From Nautilus pompilius (Eukaryota; Mollusca; Cephalopoda; Nautilida; Nautilidae), in contig JACATO010001066.1 in the NCBI GenBank assembly GCA_018389105.1, forward strand, positions 62,001-126,000: a DNA stretch of 64,000 nt. The letters run 5' to 3'. The notes beneath the pieces were generated by a model. That model ran no database searches, was not told the DNA's origin, and saw nothing but the letters and a program-made list of their open reading frames with translations. Within the stretch, counting starts at the first letter, position 1. Each line of letters opens with the position of its first letter. Position numbers and translations under genes: made by a program. Positions 54,916-64,000 of this stretch are shown piece by piece.

Positions 54916-55309
54916 CCAGTTTAAACGATGCTTTGTATTTGCATTATGTCAAAAACACTCGTCTACTTCCAAGAAACCATAAACTCACTTTGCTTTGTAG
55001 TAGCCTGGAACAAAGTGAAATCAGTAGCATTGCATTTTGGGAAAGGTTAGAACTCTACTTATCCATGAGCAATGAGGTGCTTTTATTTGTTTACTTCTAT
55101 AAAGTGCACTATTACAAACCTAAATGGAAATGAGAAAGAATGTTCTTAATAATAAGCATATTCAAAAATCAAACTGTGTGTGTGATTGAATATTATTTTT
55201 ACAGAATGCATTAAAAAGCCCCTTTAAGAGAATTTATACTTCCAAGAATTAATAATTTCAAAAACTAGTTGCTAAAGTTTATGTAATAAATGCACTGATG
55301 CACTGACTC

Positions 55310-55362
55310 TCTCTCTCTGTCTCTCTCTCTCTGTCTGTGTGTCTGTGTCTGTGTCTGTGTGT

Positions 55363-55399
<37 letters not shown>

Positions 55400-56330
55400 T
55401 GTGTCTGTGTGTGTGTCTGTGTGTCTGTGTTGTGTGTGTGTGTGTGTGTGTGTCTGTGTGGTGTGTGTGTGTCTGTGTGTGTCTGTGTGTGGTGTGTGTC
55501 TGTGTGTCTGTGTGTGTGTGTGTGTCTGTGTGTGTGTGTGTGTCTGTGTGTGTTGTGTGTGTCTGTGTCTGTGTGTCTGTGTCTGTGTGTCTGTGTGTCT
55601 GTGTCTGTGTGTCTGTGTCTGTGTGTGTTGTCTGTGTGTCTGTGGTGTGTGTCTGTGTGTGTGTCTGTGTGTCTGTGTGTGTGTCTCTGTCTGTGTGTGT
55701 GTGTCTGTGTGTGTGTGTGTGTCTGTGTGTGTGTTGTCTGTGTGTGTGTGTCTGTGTCTCTGTCTGGTGTGTGTGTCTGTGTCTCTGTCTGTGTGTGTGT
55801 GTCTGTGTCTGTGTCTGTGTGTGTGTCTGTGTGTCTGTGTCTCTGTGTCTGTGTGTGTGTCTGTGTCTCTGTGTCTGTGTGTGTGTCTGTGTCTCTCTGT
55901 CTGTGTCTGTGTGTGTGTCTGTGTCTCTGTCTGTGTGTCTGTCTGTGTCTCTGTCTGTGTGTCTGTCTGTGTCTCTGTCTGTGTGTCTGTGTCTCTGTCT
56001 GTGTGTCTGTGTCTCTGTCTGTGTGTCTGTGTCTCTGTCTGTGTGTCTGTGTCTCTGTCTGTGTGTCTGTGTCTCTGTCTGTGTGTCTGTGTCTCTGTCT
56101 GTGTGTCTGTGTCTCTGTCTGTGTGTCTGTGTCTCTGTCTGTGTGTCTGTGTCTCTGTCTGTGTGTCTGTGTCTCTGTCTGTGTGTCTGTGTGTGTGTGT
56201 GTGTGGTGTGTGTGTGTGTGTCTGTGTGTGTGTCTGTGTGTGTCTGTGTGTGTGTGTCTGTGTGTGTGTGTCTGTGTGTGTGTGTCTGTGTCTGTGTGTC
56301 TGTGTGTGTGTGTGTGTCTCTCTCCTTTTC
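55310..56330. repeat. 1 kb GT/CT compound satellite with higher-order units
   Basis: The whole kilobase on the plus strand is G, T and C only, built from GT, CTGT and CTCT blocks. Within it, about 55980-56190 is a near-perfect 20-bp tandem repeat (GTGTGTCTGTGTCTCTGTCT) of about ten units. It is preceded at about 55920-55980 by a related 24-bp form. Irregular GT runs flank both. The very long frames on both strands (331-384 codons, Cys/Val/Ser or Thr/His/Arg/Gln repeats) are artefacts of this composition. Confidence 0.97.
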
Positions 56331-59300
56331 CTAAATATAAAGGGCAGGCAAAATAAAATCCTTCCATGGGGCAAGAATGGGTCTGAAAACTGTTCCTTTT
56401 TAGATGAACACCATTTTTGGACAATCTGCTCATAACTAATGCAATCTAGAGACAGACAGATAGTCTGGGATGATAAGAGAAATAATAAAATTAATAAACA
56501 AAAAATGAATTAGAACCAGAGCTCCAGAATAAATTCAATTACAGAACTGAAACAGGAACTAGCTATCACTTGAGAAAGAATTTTCTTTCTTTCAAAAACT
56601 ACTTAAGTGACATAAAATGGATAGTCAAAGAAATAAAGACTTCAAGTGTATCCTATTCAATGTGTTGCTCATCATCAAACTTTTTTTCATATCATTCAGT
56701 GATTAAACAAATCATTCATCAAATAAAGTTATACTGTTCTCATAGCTCTAATTTTCCCTGAACAAATTTTAAAAACTCAAAAACCTCCAGGAGGAGGAGA
56801 CACACAAAGAAATTTGGTTGCTCTTATGAAAGAAACAGCTATAAAGTAGAATTTCAAGCCTCCATATTTTTCACTATTCAGATCTGACAGTGTGTGTCAC
56901 TACCACCACCACCTTGTCTGAACTAAATCAAAGGTCCAGATAAAATAGCATCATCATCTTTAATGGCATCCAGCTGGGTTTTGTTTGAACATCCATAGTA
57001 TAATATTGCCATTAAATTATACTAAATACTGGGGAGGGAGAAAACTTGCTAAACTGTACCTGAATGAAAGGACTTTAAATTTGGTCATACTACTGTAAAG
57101 AAATGTGGGGTTTACCAAGCAAGATAGCTCATCACGGACTTAGCAAAACTGCCTAGGCGTTTCTAAGTGTTGTTCCTGTTAACAAGTTTTATAAAACTAA
57201 AAAAAGACATATTCCAAAAAGCAAGGTTTAAGTATATTGTATGAATGTTCAATGGTGCTAAGAGCAGCATAAGCCACATTTCTTTGAAGAGATGAGCTTT
57301 CCTTTTCTCGTTTTTCATTTTCTCAATGTTTTCATTAACTAAGCCGTTATTATAATTTAGCCACAATACCTGGCAGGCCAATTCCAGCCAAGCAGACCAT
57401 TGGTTACTTTCTTTTTTCAATGATACTACAACTATATAGGTTTGCAGGTAAGCATAAACAAACAAACTGTCTGGTAATAATGAATGGATTCAAGCATGTA
57501 CTTATTTTTATATGAAAAATAAGCACCAGAAGTCCCTTACACAAATAGTACAGGACTAAACTACACTTGGCCATACAACCTGTGAACTTATGCTAAAAAT
57601 CTTTATAAAAATATAGCATCTAGCAACAACAAAGAACAACAAATGGAATCATAGAGACACATACCATGAAACGTATGAAACATACAACCACCATTCTGTA
57701 CTTCTTGCATTATAGATTTACGATAATTATTTTTTCCATATAAAATATACATACTTTGAATTCAACACAGAACAGATCTGCATCCTTTAGAGAAAAAAAA
57801 AAGCAACATGTATATTTCACCGGACAGTTACTTGAGCATCATTAAAACAGTTTGCTCAGTTTGAAAGCTGTCAGATTTATTTTCCATGCAAAAGAATAAT
57901 GGTGTGTTCTAATGAAATGTTGAGAATATTTCTCCTTATAGCAGCAGGATTAAACTGAATACTTATATTACAGACTTCTGGTTTCAATGTTTAATTTCCT
58001 TTATGGAAATCTTGGAGGCCTTAATGCTATGCGGTAGATGTGAAGATAGGAAAAAAAAAGAAGCAATAAGATTGTTTTATTGAGAATTAAACATGAATTA
58101 CCAAAGATCTTAAAGCTCTTAAACTAAAATGAACAATTTTACTCCTGAAATGTCACTGCTACCAATATATTTTTAAAAGTATACTTTGATAAACCACCAC
58201 ACAAAACGCTACCCTTTGGTGGGTTGAGGGTTAAACAATCAGGAAGTTCCATCCTATACAGAGATAGCTAGAAAGCTCAGGGTAAATACTACTTAGCAGT
58301 TATCAGAGAGATAAGAGCAGAAAGCAAAGGCCAAGCCAGGTTGGTGATTTATGGCAATTGAGGCTGGTGACATCTTTCCCAGTGTTGGTCCTGCTATAAA
58401 TAAAGCTTTAATAGCTGGCTATTACCATCTACAACTTCTGCTGGAAGGGAGGAACAGCAGACAGCAAAACCTGCTACTCTATCCACAGCAAATGATTTGC
58501 TAGGGGATCAAAAAGAAAAAAATCTGACACCCATTCAAATCCATTGCTCCTAAACTAAAGATTTCTTTTTCACTTTCAGCCAGATTTCCAATGTGTTTAA
58601 ACATTTTTATTTTCTCTTTCTTCAAAGAGAAAAAAATCAAAATGGTTCACATCTGAACATTAGCGCCACCACTGCTGGTAACCAACCTGTCCTGTCCAGT
58701 TACTATTTTTTCTTCTTCCTTTTTGTATCAATCCCTGCTGACAGCTTAGACAATTTATATTTCTGATCCCCTTGCATGCACCATCCTTAAGTCCAAAGCC
58801 CTTGAACGCCACGAAGAGAACAATCACAATGTTTGCCCTAAGATAGCCTAAAACATCAATTAAACATGGGTACTGGCAACAAATATGTTGCTCCAATGTG
58901 GAAATGAAGAAAGTGAAAAACATGAACACATCGATTTGTAGAAAGGATTGTTTTCTCTGTTGGCATATAAATATTTTAAAACCATCGACATCTCCAGTCA
59001 GGAAACTTTCTCTATCGTCGCAAATTACTTTGTAATGAATATTATTCAACATTTGATTAAAAACTGATGTTCAAAAAAGAAGAAAAGAGGGGGGGGGGAG
59101 GCTTAATACTGTGGGCGGCACCACATCTGTGTACGAGAAAGGGAGTTTTCTTTTACTCTGTATTTGAAGGATGCTGGGTAATTTTAACTTGGTTTTTTAG
59201 TATTCGAAGGATAATCAATATGATGTATGTCTAAACTAGCATTCTGTTGACAACAGCTGGATTAAATTCACTAAAGTCATCTGAAGCTTTATCGATCCAT

Positions 59301-61241
59301 CACCCCTTAAAAACAACAAAATGGAAGTTTATTTCCTAAAATTTAGCATTTTCTAAAAAATATTTGAATGAATAATAGGGGCAAAAACTAAAAGTTAGTT
59401 AATTTTCATGTCAGGAAAAAGAAAATGTAGGAAATAAAGAAGCATAAATGCATAAAGAGCAAGCAGCTGGATTAAGTCATACCACTGTAAAAATGAAGTG
59501 CAAACCATCTTTAATACCTAAATTAATCAAGATATGAAGTTACCTTTTTGTTTTGATGCTTATTGTTCTAATTAATATTTATTTTTTAAATCTGCCCTTC
59601 CAACACACGCATGCACGCACATCTTTCTAATGTTTGAGATGCTTAAGAATTTCCTTCCTTTTTCAATATTGATTTGTGTCTCTTTCTTTCCTGTTTTTAA
59701 TAAGTGTGCAACATGCCTTAAATATGGATTTTTAATCCCCTATTTCTTTTCAATTTCACTCTTCAGATAGCATCATGCTAAGTTAGTTCCTTTTTTAAAA
59801 AGAAATACTAGACAGTCTATTTCAATTTCATTGCAAATTATTGCTGCAGGTAATCATCTATGGTTAGATATATATTCAGTTAATCCATTGGATGATGATG
59901 CATCATTGTCTCCTTACAGCTTACATCAACATTAGTGCACCAACTCCTCCTGACAGACATCTTTTCTTTCTTTCTTTCTTCTCTGTAAGGAGGAATTGAA
60001 CAAATTGGATTTTGTTTTTGAAATACATTCTACGAATGATTTAAAGACACGGTAATGTTTGAGATAAAAGTACCACTTAAAGCTGAATTAGGCTTTTATG
60101 CAGAATTTGTGCAAATGCATTGATTCTCTGCGGTTGCCGCTTCTCTGGTCACTAGATGGAGCAGCCATCAAGACTCTCAAACCACAGAATCTGCACGAAT
60201 GTGCATATTCCACACAGGAAAGGTTGGTTGGTTAGCAGTTTTTTTTTGTTTTACTTGAGAGAAGGCAACTAATTTCTTTAAAAAAAGGAGAGAGAAAGAA
60301 TTCAGATCAGCTCGCTAACTAAATAAAACTATGGATGCCAAAATGCATCATACAGAAATCTCCCGCCTAGTTTTGTAGCTTGAATTATAAGTTATTTCCA
60401 GACTGAGAAAGTAAAGTGAACAAATATCAAACAGTTTTCTTAATTTCCATATTGCAGAACACATTTTTCAAACTTATTGAATGCAATGAAGCTAAATTGT
60501 GAAAGGGTTTTTGAGCTTTACTATCTGATGATGATGATAATACCAAGAACCTTATACTCTCTCAGTCCCTCCTTCTCCTCCCTGTAAAGGGTGATATTTC
60601 ATTTGGCAGGGTGGTGTAAGTTTAAAGTAAAGCTATTATCTGCAGCGTACAGTGCCAAGAAAAGGCACTGAGAAGGATGTCCTATGGATAGAAAAAGGGG
60701 TGAGAAAACCAGTACCTTTTCCCTCTGCTGTAAAAATGCAAGACTAGTGATATGGAACAAATTTCTAAGAATCTAAGGTCAGTTAAAAAAAAGGTTAGCA
60801 ATGCTTTACCACCCCCCCTCACACCATTAATAATAAAAACATTCAGTCTCCATTTTTGAAAAAAATAACACATGGGGAAGGTAGATTCTACAAAGTAAAA
60901 ACTAGATGCACTACTCCCATGCAGTTAAATAATAAGCAGTTAATGATCGCTGATAAAATTTAGCTATTTCTAGGCTACCAACCCAATATCTTATATAATT
61001 GTTGCACTTTGTCCTATGAAACACCTCCCCTACCCTCAAGCTTTTCAATTTTTGGGGAGATGTGCAGTGGTGATAAGTTCCCTCAGACAAAACTAAGTAT
61101 TGTCGTCCTTTTCGTCCATATCAAAGGCCGAAAACACTGGAACTTGTTCATGGTATTATCAGCCGTAGTGCATAATGCTGACGTTATTCACTGCCACCAT
61201 CTTTGCCATTAACTATTTATAACGCATACATATCAAGTTAC

Positions 61242-61248
61242 CGCGCGC

Positions 61249-61289
<41 letters not shown>
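61242..61289. repeat. (CG)n(GT)n tract
   Basis: Five CG units run directly into about 19 GT units: 48 bp of strict purine-pyrimidine alternation, then a G run. Confidence 0.95.
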
Positions 61290-61292
<3 letters not shown>

Positions 61293-64000
61293 GGGGGAGG
61301 TAACTGTTAAAATACCATAACGAGACAACAGCCAAAAACAGAAAGAAAAAAAATTACCAGTCATCAGATAGCTGTCAAAATACATAACAAATTAGCTAGA
61401 TACAAGATGTTTGCATAAATGTTCAGCTTTCAGGGATGCATTAAATTTGTTCTTTTCATTACTGTTTCCTCAATCCTCTCTCTCTCTCTGAGAACAGCTG
61501 TGCTAGTGAAAAAATTTGATTTTCTCTCTCAAACAGCTGTCTGTCTGTCACTGCTGCTTAATTATCTACTAACTATATAGATTTTAAACAGTTTTTTTTT
61601 GTTGTTGTCCTAATCATTTCAAAAGTTCATCCTCAACCAACTAAATTAGGGTAAAAGGAAAAAACCTAATAGGTATCTGGTCCTGTCAATTTTTAGTCTT
61701 TTTCCATGGAAGAAAGACTGGAGTAACCTTGACAAATCTGATGCTATGGAATTTAGCAACCAGCTAGGAAGAGGAAACTAAGGGCTGTCTGTTCTTTTCC
61801 TCATAATATATGCTGGTGGCTTGCCTCTAATCAGCACACTGCCACACAAATGACAGGTGCCCAGATAACAAGACTATTTTAGGAAACTCAGACCCTGGCT
61901 GCTATAAGTAGGTAGGCTGAGTCAAAATATTCAGTATCCAATCAGGGGAACTGGAAAGGTCTTGGTTAGTCTAAGATAATTTATTTCATCATAGACAGGT
62001 TTCCACTGAGAACCTTGAATTAAAAACAAACACCTAGAATCAATGTGTTTAATGTAACAAATAAAGAGCTTATTTAGACCAACAAATGATAAGAAGAATG
62101 AGAAACAGTGTACATATTTGTGCATATGGAAGAATAGTGCTGCCTTAAGATGGACAACAATGTTTTACAAACTCCCCACCCACCCTTGCCAGAAAAGTAA
62201 GTTACTCAACAGTTAACTCTGCTTGCTCATGGTGTCTTAAATAAAATTAATCTTGCAAAAACCAAACTTTCCACACCAAAACCGGCGACAGGAAAATTCA
62301 CAGAATTATTCTTCCGGGGCAAACCCAGAAAACAAAGCATCCAATATGCTAGAACGATACCATTATCACAGCTGTGCTAAATAATATAACTTGGGCTGAC
62401 CTTTGAAATTTGTGAGTTTGCAGACAACACTTCGATAACGGATGCTTTCCTGAGCTTACCTAGTTAGTGCCTTTTGATGAGTGCCCGTCGTTTCCATAGA
62501 AACAAGTTTTGGTAAATTTTAATTAGGATGCAGTACCATGTAGAGCAATGATCACTGTTTGACACATGGCTGGCCGGTCGCTGAGTACTTGACTATAAAT
62601 GGCTGCCATGTGCTGGTGCAACAGATCGCATCAAATTCCTCACTAATTGCACAGACTGACCCCGAAAAGAGTGGGTTCAAAACAACAGACATTCTAAATG
62701 AGGGTGTGTGTGTAAACCTACTAATTTTAATATCTGTGTTAATTTAGCAGAAGTTTGAAAAGTTATTCTATTCACTCTTCTCTTTAGAACACATGCATAC
62801 ACTTTATTCTTAATTTCAAGGATCAGAATAACATCAGGGACTAGCTTATAAATTAACCTTTGAATCACTGAGAAGTCTTGAGTGGAAGAAATTCGAAACA
62901 GTAATTATCTCCCTTACTAGCATCTTTTAAAAATTCTTCTTCACAGGACTATTCATTCATGGAAAGTTAAAGAAAATAAAAATAGTTATGGATGATGCAA
63001 ATGCTGATGACATTCACTCAAAGAAGCAGGTTTTCACCAGGGTTCATTTGCATCCAGAAACACAATAATCATCAATGTGTCAATTGACAGTTAAATGGAA
63101 AAAAAAAAGAAAAGGAAGAAAAAAAAATGCTCAATAGATGAAGATAATTAACCACCACCTAATAAACAAACAGCAAAATAACTTTATTTTCCACCCCTCT
63201 CCTTCCCGAGAGATCCTGAAAATGATTTATCCATCCACCTTTGCACCAGTTTCCCAGAGGAAGAGATAGATCAATGGTGGTGCTCACTAGACCGTTGAAT
63301 CAATTCACCAAGACTGATCAGACAAATCAATAAGTGTCCAGTAAAATCCACTGCCAGACAGATGTCTTAAATGTGTTTTCTTGCCTAGAGTGTACCATGT
63401 ATGTATTGTGGTTAAGGAAAAACCCCCACTTCAAAGGATCGGAAATCACCATGAACAGGTCCCTTAATTACCTGAAGCTGCAGTTTGTGAGCCTTAGTAC
63501 ACATCTACCTCATAGTTAAGGCCTTTAAAATGTTGGTGTTGAAAGAGTGTATATTTTATATGTCATTATCTTAGCACCATGTGCCCGTCCTAATGCACAC
63601 CTTCCCAAATATCACATGGTAAACAAATTTTAACCAATTTTAGAGGGAAGCGGAGGGACAACCAACACGACAATTTATTCTTGCAGCCCCAGACCTAGAG
63701 ATCAGTGAAAGATTTTTCTTCTCTTGTTTTAGATTAGACAACTTCTGCTGTGACCATAAGAAACATCTTCTATTCCCCTAGAATGACTATATATCGAGAG
63801 TAAGCAAATAAAACTAAGTTGTTCTGAAAAATAATAAATTATTTGAACTGTATGGGTACCAGCAGGGGGTCAAATCTGACATCATTAAAGATTTCAGCTG
63901 GGAATCACCAAGAACCGACCGGCAAGGCTACAAACTCACTTCTATTTATGCATTTGTACATCTTTCCTAGTTTGGCTTGTTACCATACATACCTGCTGTA

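Larger units (their letters stand above)
37595..64000 (-). other. mbl: muscleblind intron upstream of finger exon (partial)
   Basis: At least 26.4 kb of intron that runs off the right edge. The exon carrying the start codon and first finger was not found. Unassigned AT-rich stretches include 37900-44080, 45000-46600, 47250-49560, 49850-54700 and 56330-62250. They carry scattered simple repeats and no coding exon I can support. Blocks at about 46.6-47.2 and 62.3-62.6 kb look less repetitive than their surroundings. Confidence 0.7.

Noticed and set aside
55265-56435. Very long open frames on both strands (331-384 codons)
   Set aside because: They lie wholly in the GT/CT satellite. The translations are Cys/Val/Ser or Thr/His/Arg/Gln repeats in several frames at once, a composition artefact.
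58660-59052. 130-codon minus-strand frame
   Set aside because: No family recognised. A frame this long is expected about once by chance in 64 kb of this base composition, and it lacks flanking gene signals.
37600-64000. Expected exon with start codon and first finger
   Set aside because: No CREFQR...FAHP-like frame found; it is presumed to lie right of the window.

Overview
This is an animal genomic window, about two-thirds A+T, dominated by very long introns, microsatellites and decayed transposons. The one host gene I can support is a muscleblind (Mbl/MBNL-type CCCH zinc-finger splicing regulator) gene on the minus strand. The exon at 37418-37594 encodes the end of the first zinc-finger pair in the protostome form (GKCQRKDPPCKYLHPPQHL). 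The exon at 8711-8905 encodes the Pro/Val/Thr-rich linker, ending in RADRLE just before the second finger pair. The protostome-type finger, the intron sizes, the CA/GT-rich microsatellites and a repeated tRNA-headed SINE suggest a lophotrochozoan, most likely a cephalopod mollusc. That taxonomic call is an inference.

Layout in gene direction (high to low coordinates): 64000-37595 is the 3' part of a large intron, and the first-finger exon lies beyond the right edge. It holds several SINEs, a Tc1/mariner-superfamily remnant (about 44.09-44.56 kb), an (AT)n tract, a possible conserved non-coding block near 46.6-47.2 kb and a 1 kb GT/CT compound satellite (55.3-56.3 kb). Next comes the 177-nt finger exon. 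Directly after its donor lies a diverged tandem repeat of about four 113-138 bp units (36.90-37.39 kb). Between the finger exon and the linker exon are two short, in-frame candidate cassette exons of 57 nt (28500-28556) and 54 nt (15320-15373). Their introns contain a decayed piggyBac transposase region (about 22.5-23.9 kb), SINEs and microsatellites. After the linker exon, 1-8710 is the start of another intron. It carries an internally deleted Tigger/pogo element, and the second finger pair lies beyond the left edge.

All four exon calls are multiples of three and begin and end in phase 0, so any candidate cassette can be included or skipped without breaking the frame. This is the arrangement expected of a gene whose linker is varied by alternative splicing. 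No rRNA, functional tRNA, CRISPR array or complete second gene was recognised. Most open frames in the window are chance frames in AT-rich introns or artefacts of simple repeats.
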